Assembly (NCBI GenBank): GCA_033961575.1
Contig: CM066732.1
Coordinates: 55,186,001 to 55,250,000, forward strand
Origin: Aselliscus stoliczkanus
Taxonomy: Eukaryota > Chordata > Mammalia > Chiroptera > Hipposideridae
Direction of reading: 5' to 3'
Length of the DNA stretch: 64,000 bases
Shown piece by piece: positions 1-11,639 of this stretch. Below the pieces are notes generated by a model that saw nothing but the letters and a program-made list of their open reading frames with translations, had not been told where the DNA came from and searched no databases. The position numbers and the translations under genes are program-made. Every line of letters starts with the position of its first letter. Position 1 is the stretch's first letter.

Positions 1-1204
1 GGCAGAGCCCGGCTGCCTGGTGTCTGCGCACCCTCCTAACGTGAGGAGGGAGCCACCAGGCGGCAAGTGTCTCATCAGGAGGGGACAGGGTCAGCAAGGT
101 GCGCGGGCCAGACCCACCCTGCGAGGTCTGATAAGGAAAGGAGCAATTCTGAAAATCAATGAGATATTTACTGGGATGTGGGCTTAGGCCTCCATCTGTC
201 TCCAAGAACGCTCCCCAGGGGCCTGTAAATAGAAGACGTGCCCTCCCGTGTAGGCGTCCTGGAAACGGGGGAGAGGTGCACAACAGAGGGGAAAGCCCTC
301 TCCTTCCAGAACCTTCTGTGACGGACGGCGTCTCCTCCTGACATTTTCATTAGCAGGAAATTTATGTGCCTGTTTCTGTCTGTTGTAATGACCATTCATG
401 GCTGTGGTGTGGAGGCAGCTAATGGACAGGAATGGGGGTGGGGGACAGGGATCCTTTAATTAATGCAGAATTGAAGCATTTTCTTTCTACACCTTGAGAA
501 GCCAAGTCATTCACAGCAGTTCTTGGCACTAGAGTGGAGGTAAAATAATTATATACAATTTCTAGTGATTAAAAGATTGTAAAATAATCTTACTTAGGTC
601 TTAAAATTATTTATCTTGTAAATGAGGGTGAAGAAGACGGCAGTCGTGAGTCCGAGGCTCACAGCAGATGCGGCTTCCCTCCTGGGCTCCTGACTGCCCG
701 TGTCCCTGGGCTCGGCTCAGGCTCCGAGTCGGACGGGACCCCTTCCAGTTCCAGCTCCTGTGTGGGTGGGCTGGGGCCTTGCCACCCAGTCGTGGTCTTA
801 CCTCTCTCACACCTTCTTTGGTTCTCCCCTTGCATGGGGAAAAAAAAAATTTATTTAAATAAAAACCTTTGAGTGTCACTTTTAAAATCCAGTTCCTGCA
901 TGATTATTCAGGTTTGGCTGGAAGGGAACCCTGCCCACCTCTGGGATTTCTCTTTGAAGCAGTGTTCTTAAGAACAGCCTTTTTAATCTTTACAATTGCC
1001 CCACAAGAGGGTTTTGCTGTGATTCGCTTTCAAATCAGAAGCCGGGCATGGGGGAGGCCCCGTAGGTTGCTGGAGGGGGGGCAGCCCGCGGGACAGGCTG
1101 ACGGGCGGTACAGTCTCCCAGACCTGGGTGCACGCGCGGGGCTACCAGGCAGCGGCCAGGCCAGGACGGGGTGAAGAGCCAGGAAGAAAGTCCCGGGGAC
1201 CTGA
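1..1204. other. Non-genic sequence, left edge
   Basis: No gene is recognisable. The first 440 bases are GC-moderate and the stretch from about 440 to 620 is AT-rich. A run of ten A residues followed by TTTATTTAAATAAA lies near 841-863. Bases 960-1045 weakly resemble a degraded MIR in minus orientation (a TTTAATCTTTACAA-type core followed by a gap-rich tail), but I would not annotate it on this alone. The open frames of up to 101 codons are short, overlap on both strands and lack a recognisable domain. Confidence 0.6.
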
Positions 1205-1212
1205 GCGCGTGC

Positions 1213-1245
<33 letters not shown>
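1205..1245. repeat. (GC/TG)n microsatellite
   Basis: A GCGTGCGTGC lead passes into an uninterrupted TG run of about 14 dinucleotides (1217-1245). Alternating purine-pyrimidine tracts of this kind are usually length-polymorphic and can adopt Z-DNA under supercoiling. The run ends where the flanking L1 fragment begins. Confidence 0.95.
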
Positions 1246-1374
1246 GTTTCCCCTCCTTCGGACTGTTCCTATGGTGTATTGCCCTGATGGACTTCCAAAC
1301 ACTGCACCGGCCCTGCACTCCCAGGGTCAATCCCAATGGTCCTGGTCTGTTATTATTTTTATATACTGTATTTC

Positions 1375-1495
1375 TTTCTTTTTTTTTTTTTTTTTTTTTG
1401 AGGGTAGTGTCACTGGCCCTCATATGAGGGACCCGAACTGGGGCCGCTGGCTTCCCAAGCCAGTGCTTAACCACCGCGCCACTTGTCCGGCCCTG
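1375..1495 (-). mobile_element. Short tRNA-derived SINE, copy 1 (minus strand)
   Basis: A ~95-bp body with a poly-A tail appears on the plus strand as a ~20-nt T run followed by GAGGGTAGTGTCACTGGCCC and ending in CCGGCCC. On the minus strand it carries an A-box-like TGGCGCGGTGG and a B-box-like AGTTCGGGTCC, the internal RNA polymerase III promoter parts of a tRNA-derived SINE. A perfect 13-bp target-site duplication, TATACTGTATTTC, flanks it (1362-1374 and 1496-1508). It sits inside the L1 fragment. Four other copies of the same family lie in this window. Confidence 0.92.
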
Positions 1496-2252
1496 TATAC
1501 TGTATTTCATTTGTTAATATTATTTGAAGATGTTTACATCTAGGTTTATGAGGGATGTTCCTATCTTGTACTGTTTGGTCTGGCCTTGGTGTCAGGGCGA
1601 GGCTGGCCTCTGATTTCAGGAGGAGATTGTGTAGAATTGGTATTGCTTCTTTAAATATTTGTTAGAACTTGTTAGTGAAACCATCTGATCCTGGAGTTTT
1701 CTTTTTCAGAAGCTTTTCTTTTTAAATTGTCAATTCAGTGTCTTTAATTGTTATAAAACTAGTTCACCGATTTCTTTTTGGATAAATTTTGGTTGTTTGT
1801 GATTTTAAGGGAATTGGTTCCTTTAGTCAAAACTGAGTTTATGTGCATAAAGCTTCCCACAGTATTAATAGTCCCTTCTTAGCCTTTAAATGCCTGTGGG
1901 GTCGGTAGTGACAGTCATCTTTGCTGTTTGTGATGCATATTGTCTCTATTTGTTTTGTTTTTTGTTTTGTTTTTAACTTGTGAATCTGACTAAAGGTTTA
2001 TCTTTCCTTTTAATTTTTTTTCAAAAAATCAACTTCTGTTTCATTGCTTCTTCTGTATTGATTTTTAATTTGAATTTTCTTTTATTTATCTTTGTTATTT
2101 CCTTCCTTCTGCCTGCTTTGGGTGTCATTTGCCTTTTGTCTGGTATCTTAATGTGGAAGAGTGGATTGTCGGTTTGAGGTCTTTGCTGATGTAACCTTTG
2201 AGTCTTATAATTCTTTCTTTAAGCACTGATTTAAGTGCATACCACAATTTTT

Positions 2253-2394
2253 TTTTTTTAAAGATTTTATTGGGGAACCGGGAAGAGGAACAGACAAGTT
2301 GCTGTCCTTTTGTTCTTCAGTCTAGTTGTGGAGGACATTGCTTCACTGGCCCATGTTGGTATCGTCATTGCACTCTTCCCGGGTGAGGCGGATT
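2253..2394 (-). mobile_element. Rhin-1-like bat SINE with internal deletion (minus strand)
   Basis: On the plus strand it reads T-run, AAAGATTTTATTGGGGAA, then CAAGTTGCTGTCCTTTTG, TAGTTGTGGAGGAC and CACTGGCCCATGTTGGTATC. This matches my recollection of the reverse complement of Rhin-1, a SINE of rhinolophoid bats, with much of the middle missing. A perfect 16-bp duplication, GCATACCACAATTTTT, flanks it (2237-2252 and 2395-2410), which proves a retroposition event into the L1. The family name was not checked by a search. If correct, it is the best clue to the host order in this window. Confidence 0.75.
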
Positions 2395-2515
2395 GCATAC
2401 CACAATTTTTATATTCTGTCTTTACATTTTCATTCATTAAAATATTTTCTAAATTCCCTTGAGATTTCTCCTTTGACCCGTATAATTTTTAACAAAGAAA
2501 TTTAGGGCAGTTTTA

Positions 2516-2744
2516 GGTTTACAGAAAAATTAAACAGAAAGTAAAGAGTTTCCAAATCTTCTCTTTTCTTGGGAGTCTATCATTTCTGCTATTGTTAGTG
2601 TGTTGCATTAGTTGGTACATTTGTGACAATTGTTGCAGTGACATTGACACATTGTTATTAGCTAAAGTCCATAGTTTACATTTGGGTTAACTCTGTGTTG
2701 TACAGGTTTGGCCTAAAGAGTATAAACTTGAGGGAGATCCCCTC
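2516..2744. repeat. Probable old interspersed-repeat fragment, class unsure
   Basis: The stretch beginning TTTTAGGTTTACAGAAAAAT and containing TTAGCTAAAGTCCATAGTTTAC resembles a sequence I have seen repeatedly in mammalian genomes, perhaps an old L1 untranslated region. It separates two L1 ORF2 fragments that point the same way. I cannot assign a subfamily and see no coding potential. Confidence 0.4.
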
Positions 2745-3225
2745 TATTTGCTGAGAGTTTTCACCATAAATAGGTGTCGAAGTTTGTCAAATATTTCTTA
2801 TACATTTATTCATGCGAGTATAGGGTTTTTCTTCTTTAGCCGGTCAATATGATGGATTATATCAATTGATTATCGAATGTTGAACAAGCCTGGCATCCCT
2901 GGAATAAATTCTCCTTGGTCATGGTGCACAATTCCATTTAGACATTGCTGGGTTTGATTTGGTATTTGTGTTTATCTTGAGGATTTTTGTATCTATGTTC
3001 GTGGGAGACAGTGAGTGGTCTGCCATCTATCTTTCTTGTTATGTCTTGTCTTGTTTGGGTAGAAGGCAATGCTGACCCCCAGCATGAGTTAAGAATTGTT
3101 CTTTCTCCTTCTATTTTCTGGAACAGATTCTGGAGAACTGGTATCATTTCTTCCTTAGATGTTTGGTAGAATTCACCTAGAAACCATGTGGACCTGGTAC
3201 TTTGTTTTGGAAATAGTCTTGTGGG
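2745..3225 (-). mobile_element. Second L1 ORF2 fragment, minus strand
   Basis: The plus strand carries GAGAGTTTTCACCATAAATA, 'GAACAAGCCTGGCATCCCTGG', 'TTGAGGATTTTTGTATCTATG' and 'TTTGGTAGAATTCACC', all reverse-complement landmarks of the L1 reverse-transcriptase region. This covers the same part of ORF2 as bases 1280-1720 of the first fragment, so it is a separate insertion or a duplicated piece rather than a continuation. Many stops and indels; not coding. Confidence 0.82.
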
Positions 3226-6200
3226 AAAACGAAGCATCCTGTTTCCAAAGACCTCTCTCCCTCTCTGGGTCACTGTGGAGAGGAAGGTGGCTGCAATTCC
3301 AAAAATCTAGGGTTAGGTAACAGGAGATCTTAAACTGGTCATGGCTGCCCTGCAAGGTAGTGAGCTGTCTGTCCCAAGGAGGATTCAAGTGTCTACGTAA
3401 ATACTTGTAAGAGTGGCTATGAGAGTTCTGTTTCCTATCTGTGTAGAAAGCAGCTCAGGACCAGCCCTATTTTGGGTGCTATGGTCAGGTCCGCCCACCC
3501 CTTAAATCCTCAAGCACGCGTGCTTGCACATGTGCTCTGCTCAGTGCCTGCCCGCTAAAGGATTAGAAGTGCATTGACCTAGGACAGGCTTGCTGCTGCT
3601 CTTTGGATGTCTTGGATTTTCAGGGGCCCGGCGCCCCCCTCACTCCCATGGCTCACAAAACCCAAGCGCACCGTCCTCCAGAAGTGACAACAATGACAAA
3701 CCCAAGAAGAGAAGACCTGGGCCACTGGCTAATCAGGTTCGTCACAGGGGTATCTCCTCACATGACAGGGAGACAAGTTACAAGGGCTGGGAGAGCCCCC
3801 AGGAGTCATCTGTTCGTGCTGACAAAGGGGATGTTACTGAAAAACGAAACTGACTTCTTGTGTATGATTTTCACCAAGTTGTCCAGGTATTTAAAAAATA
3901 GCTATAGAAACCGTATCCATCAGTAGTTAATTCAAAATAACCCTGGCCTCTGCTCCATCCCTGACTGCTCCCTCTCGTGGGTGGGAAGGGGGGTCCCCTT
4001 GCTGAGCCCGCTGGGCCCTGAGAACTGGTACTGAAGCCCGTTCAGCTCTCTTTACAGACCGGGGACCTGGACGGGGCGCATGGGGTTAGCGGCACACGTC
4101 GGTGGGAGGACGGGCACGCGGGGCCCGGGGGGGTGTCTCGCTCCTACCCTCTGGCAGCCAGCTTCCAGAGTCCCGGGTGACCCATGATCTGAGTTCTGTA
4201 GAACTGAAGTCGCTTACAGAGGACAGGCCACCAGGGTGTTTTGCCTGTAGAGGGGTCACGTGCAGCGGTTTGGTGTGCGCCAATAGCTAGGAATAGTAAG
4301 AATGCTTTCAGCTTCAAGGAGCAGAACCCTGCAGAGGATGTGGAAACCCAGAGGCTTATCCTGCTTGTGTAGCAAGTATTCTAGATGTAGATACATCAGC
4401 GTGTCAGCAACGCCGCCCTCTCTTCTGTTTTTCGGCCCACTCCCCTGAGTACGTAGGTGTTTGTTCCCGGGCTTGCTGCCTCATGGGTGCAAAATGGCTG
4501 CATAACCTTCAGGTATCACACCTATATTCAAGGCAGGAAGAAAAGGTAGAAGGGCAGTGTCCATGTGACTTCTCCATTCATCTGGGGACACCTGCAGACA
4601 GTCATGTCTGCTCTGGCTGGGGTTGCTGGGACCCACGCATGTCGGCTGGACTGTTATTCAGCAGCCCAGCTCAGGTATTCAGTGCGACACTCCGCTGAGG
4701 GCCAGGTCAGTCTTAGGCTTTGGAGGGAGCGAGGAACTCACGTTGATGACAGCAAGCCGAGCCCCATGCTCCCCGTGGTGTCCTCGGGTCAGAGGCCAGC
4801 GTCCCGGAGGAGCACAGCTGTGGGCATCAGGGCACGCCTGCTGGCTTCCAGGACCGCTGACTCTGCTGAGTCCTGGGGGTGGGGCAGACACCGCCACATG
4901 GCCTGGCTGCATCGTGCCGTGTCTGCCCAGTCTGGGTGTCCCCGTCTTCCTGCAAACGTCTGCTAAAAGAGGCCATGAGACCGGCTCTCTCTGGGCTGCT
5001 TTCCCAGCCCACATCTTGCATTCAGGCCCCGCGCAGTGGGTGGCTGGCTGGCAGTCCCTGCCCTCCAGATGACCAATGCGAAATTCACAGGGGCCTTTGC
5101 AAAGCCTTGGAAGACAGGCTGGTTTTCTCTGCCCAAGGGAGCCAGAGAAGATGTTCTAATTAATGAGGGTGCCACTGCGTGCGGACTCAGGATGAGAACC
5201 CGAACTCCCCACTTGTCCACGTCCAGCTCCGTGACCCAGGCGCCCGCGCTGCTCTTCTCTGGCACCTGTGCACACACTGCGGCCTGTGACGGCCTTATTA
5301 GCTGGTCCCAATTTTACTTGTAAATGGACCATTAGCCTCCCCGGAAGCGCAGAGCTCGCTGACGTGTAAGGCGTCAGAGCCTGTCGGCCCAGGCCGGGCA
5401 GGTCAGAGACCGCGGCTGCTTCTCTCCACGGTCCCGCAGCCGCCTGAGGCACGTTCTCACGCGCAGACTCCTCAGCCTGGAGACACCTCTTACCTCGCTT
5501 GTTAACCCCAGGTGGGCCGTTGACGGGGACAAGCCTTGACCACCTGGGCCTCAGGGTCCCCGGCAGCAGCCGGGAGCAAGCTGTGTTTTGGCCTCCGGGA
5601 CCGCTGCGAGGGGAGAGGGCACCGAGCTGCAGTGGAGGTGGCCCGGACGCCACTCGTCTGGGGCCAGAAAGCTGGGCGCCTCCCATCTGGCAGCTCCCTG
5701 CACTGAGAATGGAGGTGCAGATGTGGGTAAGGAGCCCCAGGACTGAGATGAGAGGCCCTTTCGGCCTCGTGGGTCTGTCAGAGGAACTCCTGCTTGGCTG
5801 GAATTCCACCCACCCTTGGCAAGGCGTAACTTCCCGTCTGCAAGGGAGAGGGGCTTATAAGAAGGCATCGAAATGAGGCTTCTAAAGACATCCTGGACGT
5901 CAACTCGATGTTGCAAAATTACATTTTGATGAGTTCAGTGTAAATGAACCAGAAACATATGGATTCAATTTCCCCTGGAATCCACATGGGTTTGAAAACC
6001 AAGGGGCGGGGAGGACGCGTTTGGGAAAGAGCATTTTAGGTCTCACCAAACTCGCTGTGATTGTAAACAGCAGTTTGAGGTGTGTGACACCCGGTCCCGA
6101 GCTGGGCTCCTTTTCTAAAAACAGTGTGCAGGGCGTCTGAGCGCCTCCCAAGTGTGCCCGGGGAAACCCTGAGCACCCCGTCTGCCCCTGCCCCATGGCC

Positions 6201-6369
6201 TGGGACACGCTGTGGGGCTCTGAGACGCCCTGCGGTGTCTCTCTGTGCTTTGGGGTCTCTGTGCTTGCTGTGGAGAAACGCTGCCGGCGCCTCAGAGCTG
6301 CACACTCAGTGTGAGGTCCGTCCTGGGAATTGTAGCCAGAGATGTTCTTTGCAAGGCGGGCAACGTCAG
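3226..6369. other. GC-rich unique non-genic sequence
   Basis: No repeat or gene is recognised with confidence. The sequence is GC-rich from about 3960 on. Several frames above 100 codons occur on both strands (for example 217 codons on the minus strand, 5156-5809), but they overlap one another, are rich in Pro/Gly/Arg/Ser as expected from GC-biased noncoding DNA, and show no domain. CpGs are moderately frequent at 5330-5680 without forming a clear island. Confidence 0.55.
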
Positions 6370-6480
6370 CCCTGCGCGAAAATGAGGGATGAGAAGTTCA
6401 GAGCTTGGAAGTCCAAGGTCACTTAGCTGGATGGCTCCTGGGCTAGAACTGGAAGCCAGAGTCTCTGAATTGAGGTCCAA
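6370..6480 (+). repeat. MIR (mammalian-wide interspersed repeat) fragment
   Basis: The order 'AAAATGAGGGATGAGAAGTTCAGAG', 'AAGTCCAAGGTCACTTAGCT', 'GGGCTAGAACTGGAAGCCAG' and 'GTCTCTGAATT' follows the MIR-type text of a gap-and-tail element: low-GC core, then the 'AAGGTCAC..AGCT' and 'GAACC..GTCT' portions. It is strongly diverged, as expected of an element that predates the placental radiation. Orientation is inferred by eye and is the least certain part of the call. Confidence 0.6.
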
Positions 6481-9400
6481 GGATAGCTTCTCTGTGGAAA
6501 GTGCTCCCTGATTTCCTAACCTCAGAGATGGCGAGGCCAGGCCCCTTTCATCGGGGTCTGCCAGGAGCCCAGGGGCCCAGGAGGGGCTGGTCAGGGACGT
6601 TCACATTGGCCCAGAGAAGCCCGAGGAGCCCTGAGGTTTCTCTGGGTGCCCCTGTGGGAGGAGCCCGGGAACGGGTGACGCCCCGCACCTCCCAGCCCCG
6701 CTCCTCCGTTTTATTTACTGAGACTTCAGGTAAGGTTTTGATTCCAGAGGATTCTGGAGTTCCATCCGATGGAAATTATGGATCGAAAGGTTCCAAGTGG
6801 CCTCCTGGTCCTCCCACTGTCCAGGCTTGCTGCTGGCCACGCCAGTCCACGGGCTGCTTCTTGGCTTCTCTCCCCTTTGTATTTTGGGGCCCTGTACCCC
6901 CTACACGTTGCTGGAACTGAAGCCCGACATTTGCTCAGTTCTGCCACTAGGGGAACTGAGGGAAATACAAGATGGGGCTGCCCCAGGAAGCTCGAAGTCT
7001 GATTTTGTTAGAAGATGGAGCACGTACCCAAGGACTCGCCTGGGAAGCAGACGACGTGAGAGAATGAGCCCGAAGACGTGGCCTCAGGGGCCCAGGCCCT
7101 GCACAGCCGCATCCGAGTCAAGGGACGGCCCGAATAGGAGCCAACTGTGGGGGCTCCCTGCAGGCCAGAGCTGGACAAGCTCCGCTTCCCGTGACGCAGA
7201 CCAAAGCAGCAGCCCCACCCTCAGGAAAGGGACAGACTCTTCTTGGCTCCCCGCTGACGGAAGGGGCCCCAGGACCCCTCTGCACTGGGTTCCCCAGAGG
7301 AGAGTGGCCTGCAGCCACCTAGGCACATTTCAGAGCCCAGCCAAGGTGGAGATGGGCTGCGAGTCATCTGATTGTTATTAGGCCGTGCGACTGTCTTTAT
7401 TGGCAAACAGTCTGTCAGCAGCTTCTCCGTGCAGAGTGGCCCAGATGCGCTTACAAAGCGTTCTGTGTCTTCCCATCCACACCCAGCCCCCACATGCATC
7501 GCCACTTTGCCAGACTTCGTCCTGGGCCCAGGAGGCCAGCTGCAGCCAAACACAGCTTAGTCAGGGGTCAGAGGAGGGAGCCTGGCCCCCTGGAGACCCC
7601 CATGCCAGCACCCCCTCACTGAGTGCCCCCTGGGGGTGTGGGAGGTGCCCTGGTGCGGGGAGAGGTCAGGGTGGGGCAGACGAGACCCCGCTAAGGAACT
7701 TTGGCACATGGTGTTTCGAGTTCTGTCTGTCCCCACACAACCAGGGCAGTTTCCATCTGTTCCTAGGTGTCAGTCTCCTGTGTGGGGATATTGTCGTGGG
7801 ACAGTCTCAGGAAGCACAGGGCCATGGGATTCTGCCTCCTCCTTGAAGGGGTGGCTGCCCAGACGCCGTGCGGTCCAGGGGCCTTCGCGGCAGGGACCCT
7901 CGTGAGCGAGGCCGGCAGCAGGGCCTTCTCTGGTTTCTGGCTGAAAAGTTGGGAGGCGAGAGCATAATGGTGCCCAAGGCTCCCATCTTCTGGAGTATGT
8001 TTTAGGGTGATTGGAACCCCACTATGAAGACGCCGGTTGGCTGTGTTCTTCCATCCCACCCATGTCCCACTTCTCAGGTGACAGAATCCTAGATTTCCTA
8101 GGATTTCCTTGCATAGCCCACGGTTATGTGACCTCGGGGGTCCCCTTTTCACTGAAACTATTGCCACTCCTCCTGCCTCTTAGAGTGAAGAGCCTGGACT
8201 GAGCGAAGCCCCAGCCCCCCATTGGGGCAGGTCTGCATTTCCCCATCATTCTTGGGTGGGGGTCACGGCCCTTCTTTTATCCCCTTTGCTCTTCCCGAAG
8301 TCCTTCAGGCAAGGGCCGAGCCCCTGGGATGCGCCCCGTGTGAAGTCCGCCCTGTCTCTGGCTGCTCTGACGGTGTCTGAAGGGGACGGCCTGTCAGTCA
8401 CGGATGACTGCGGACCCGGTGTTGTGGGCCTTATGGACCGACCCCCTGGCCCAGGCCTCCTGCGGAGGGGAAGTGACGTCTGGGAAGAGGGCGAGCGCGC
8501 CTTGGGGGCACGAGAAGGTCCCCAGCTGAGGAAGACTTCTGAGGGCTGCTGCCAACGTGATTCTCTCCTGAGGGCGTCTGGAGGGTGACCTGCCACCAGC
8601 CTTGCCCCCGGACGCCGTTTCTCTAAGCCAATCTCGGGAACAGCCTCAGCTGAGGACTCACGCTGGCCACCCAGGTGTGGTAAGCTAGTGCTGCTTGGAG
8701 CAGACGGGGCCGGGGGCTTCTCCATGGGGGGTGCTATACGAGGAGGCAAGTGTTTTCTTCCTCTAGACCTTGTCATGTCCACGTGCAGTGTTGGTACCTT
8801 GGGGACAGCCAGTGTTGGAACTTTGGGGACAGCCTGCAGGGAAGCTGTCTTGGAGTCAGGGACAGTGAGGTGAAGGGACCCCGAGGAGTGATGACTGAGT
8901 TAGTGACATCAGCTACCTCCAGGGGCGTCGTGGTTGCTGGACTTCTCGTCGAATGTAATACAGATGTTCTTATTGTTGAAACCGGTCGGAACTGGGCTTC
9001 CTCTGACTGACACTCGTCGCTCTAGTGGTCTTCTGCATGGGGCCAAGGTGAGTGGCCTTCACGGAGCGTGGCAGGGCCGGGCACTTACCGCAGGGACAGC
9101 CCTCTTCACTCCCTCTGAGGCGTGATGGCTGTTGGGGCCAGAGGCGCCCTGGGCTGGTCTGTGGTCAGGGTGACCGAAGCTGAGGGTCTCGTGGTGCACA
9201 GGTGTGGAGCCGGGGTGGGACACGCCTCTGCCACAGGCTCCGAGCGCCCTCGCGGCGCCCAGCGCCCGGCTGCCTTGTCTGTCCCTGTCCCCTCCACGCT
9301 CCTCCTGGGCGGCCTGCTCTGTGCTCTCCCGCCTCCGCGGGGATTCGGGGCGTTCCAGGGCCGCTGTGTGTGTGGCCACCAGGTGACAGGGCCCCCGATG

Positions 9401-10545
9401 GCTCCTCAGCGTCGGGGGCTCCGTGCGGCGGGCTCTGTGGGGCTCCTCCCGTCGCGTCCTGCCGGCATGGACAGACAGCGGTTGGTGGGGTTCGTTTATT
9501 CAATGAGAAGCTCACGGCTTTAGGTCTTCCTCCAGGCGGCTCTGCTCATTTGGGCGAGTTCAAAACCGCCGGTCCGTGCAGACGATGTGGGCATCTAGGA
9601 AGCAGGGCTACAACCCGGGCCCAGGGAACAGATGGCTCCTGAGGTGGCGCCGGTGCCCCCGTCCTGCTCTGGCCGCCAGGGCGAAGCCTGAAGTCCCAGC
9701 TCCCCACGGAGCCAGCTACGGCTGCCCGTGCCTGCGTCCCCGTGGGGCCTCCTCAGTTCAGGTCAGGAAACAGGTCCTGAGCAGCCCCCAGGGCCACCTG
9801 GGGCCCTGCCCAGCGTGACACACTCAGTTCCGGGTTCCAGGGGGTCCCAGTTGTGCGGAGACAGGGCCACGTCTGCGCTCACCTTGGTGTGCAGCCAGCT
9901 CTGCCACCGGTGCTTGCGGTGAGCGAGCGGCAGGACACCCCTTCGGGCCCTCCGGCCCTCCTGGCCCGTGGTCGGAAGGCTGCCTGGAAGGGGTCCTCTG
10001 CTCGGCTTCTCCAGGAAGACGCGCCCCGGCTCCCGACACTGCTTCCTGTGCTCGCCTTCACCTCCAACCTGCCCTGCTCAGCTGATGAAGTTTGTCTGAT
10101 GCCAGCAGGGAAAAGCAGAGACATCACACGGGCCCTCATTTTTCTTCCCACCTCCGAAGGGCAAATGTCAGCCTCGGCATCCATGCTGCCTGCGAGAGGC
10201 TCCTCCCGGAGGAGGGCGCATCCTTCTTCCCGTCAGGGGCCAGCCCCTCCCCGTGCGCCCCAGTCCCATCCCTCCTGGCTTCCTCAAGGTCATCACTGCA
10301 TCAGTTACCTGCCTCTCACCTTGCGTTGCCCGTGTTTCCTCCCTCTTGGAACATTCCAAGCCACCTACAAACGCCTTCGCTCTGCAACCGACTCATCCAG
10401 CGGCCATCCCCACATTGTCAACAATTCGTTTTGTTAAAGTCACCACTGTCCTCCAGGAGGTGACCAAATCTAAAGGATGTTCCTCATTTGTTGTCTTACT
10501 AGAAGGTGCAGCAACTTTAGATGGAGAGGTCTGCCCCCACCTTAA
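6481..10545. other. GC-rich unique non-genic sequence
   Basis: No gene or clear interspersed repeat seen. Includes a 24-bp imperfect tandem duplication at 8787-8834 and a CpG-enriched stretch at about 9200-9480. Many overlapping frames of 100-194 codons are open on both strands through GC bias; none shows a recognisable motif, and no start is supported. Bases 10240-10420 carry a diffuse L2-like texture that I could not anchor. Confidence 0.5.
8787..8834. repeat. 24-bp tandem duplication (2 copies)
   Basis: Two adjacent 24-bp units, 8787-8810 and 8811-8834, both start AGTGTTGG and end GGGGACAGCC, differing at two positions. The period is divisible by three but no supported reading frame uses it. 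A local slippage duplication is the simplest reading. Confidence 0.85.
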
Positions 10546-10838
10546 CACACGTGCGTGCACACACTCACACACGCTCCCACTTTCACACTCACACACTCTC
10601 TCACACTCATACTGACACACACACATGCACAGACTCACACTCACATTTCACACACGCACACATGCACACACTCTCACACTTTCACACTCACAGACACACT
10701 TTCACACTCACATGCACACTCACACGCACACGCATACACACACGCACACTCACACGCACACGCACACACTCTCACACTTTCACACTCACACACACACTCA
10801 CACACGCACATATGCACACACACACGCACTCACACACT
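10546..10838. repeat. CA-rich compound microsatellite with ~98-bp higher-order duplication
   Basis: About 293 bp of interrupted CACA/CACT/CACG/CATG repeat on the plus strand. A 28-bp stretch at 10665-10692 recurs exactly at 10763-10790, so the tract grew partly by copying a block of about 98 bp and not only by dinucleotide slippage. Frames of 96-113 codons made of His/Thr/Ser run through it and are artefacts of the repeat. Confidence 0.93.
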
Positions 10839-11639
10839 GTCTTAGCTTCTGTGATCCTCTGATCTTCCTCCGACCTCCCTAGCTGCCCTTCAGCCATGCT
10901 GACTCGATCACCCCGCTCTGCCCGTCCCCTAAGTGCTGAGTCCTCAGGGCTCAGTGCCCACATGGCTCCTCCCTTCTGCCCACACTGTCTCAGGGGACCC
11001 CACCCAGTCTGGTAGTTTTAATGTGATGGCTCCCAAATGCCTGTCTTCAGTCCAGGCCTCGCTCATGTCTCCAGGCTGGACTTCTCACATCTCACCTCGG
11101 CTGCTTCCCAGCTGTGTCGAAATGAACGCACCCCGAGCTGCATTCTTCACCTGCCCAGCCAGGCCGCGTGACAGGCGGAGCTCTAAGAGACTGCCCAGGA
11201 CTCCCGCCCTCCCTGGGGCAGGGGATGCCCTGCGCTCGATTGCCATGGTTAGTGTATGTGACACGGCACCGCTGGCCTGGAGGAAGGAGGAGTCCTCAGG
11301 TGGGCCCACCGTGAACACATGGGCCCTTTAAAAGCAGACAGAATGCTCCAGTTGGTGGCAGAAGAGGGTCTCCGAGGGATGTCAGAAGTTGGTGCTCTGT
11401 GGCTGGCTTGGGGCCGGAGGGGCCACAGGGCAGGACCTGGGAGTTGGGAGTGATCCCTGGCTGCAAGCAGCCGTCAGACGGCCCATCAGCCCTGCAGCCA
11501 CAGGGGCTCAGCCCGTGCACCGGCGGGAGCCCTGAGCTCCGGGTGACAGCGGCGGCTCCTGACCCCTTGGTGGAAGCGCCACGAGGCCTGTGCCCGATTC
11601 CGGCTCTGCGCCAGACTGCCGACCCACAGAAGCTGCGAC
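10839..11639. other. Unique non-genic sequence
   Basis: GC-moderate sequence between the CA tract and a CpG-rich patch. I see no gene, no clear transposable element and no structured repeat. A short L2-like look at 11040-11150 (alternating CT-rich and 'CATCTCACCTC' text) is too weak to call. Confidence 0.5.

Larger units (their letters stand above)
1275..2515 (-). mobile_element. L1 (LINE-1) ORF2 fragment, minus strand, carrying two nested SINEs
   Basis: Read on the plus strand, the segment follows the reverse complement of mammalian L1 ORF2 from the reverse-transcriptase core towards the endonuclease. Landmarks are a degenerate 'CCTGCACTCCCAGGGTCAAT' (1312-1331), a 'GTCAGGGCGAGGCTGGCC' block near 1590, 'CTGACTAAAGGTTTATC' near 1986, 'TTTCCTTCCTTCTGCC' near 2098 and 'TTCCCTTGAGATTTCTCC' near 2453. 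The frame is broken many times, so it is a dead copy. SINEs interrupt it at 1375-1495 and 2253-2394, and removing each restores L1 continuity. Identification is from memory of the L1 consensus, and the subfamily was not assigned. Confidence 0.85.

Noticed and set aside
9376..9389. CTCF-like CCACCAGGTGACAG
   Set aside because: The mismatch falls in the highly constrained GGC core, so it is weaker than the site at 43936.
10521..10862. His/Thr-rich open frames
   Set aside because: Translation of the CA repeat; no biological protein expected. The same holds at 25.7-26.2, 49.5-49.96 and 51.8-52.0 kb.
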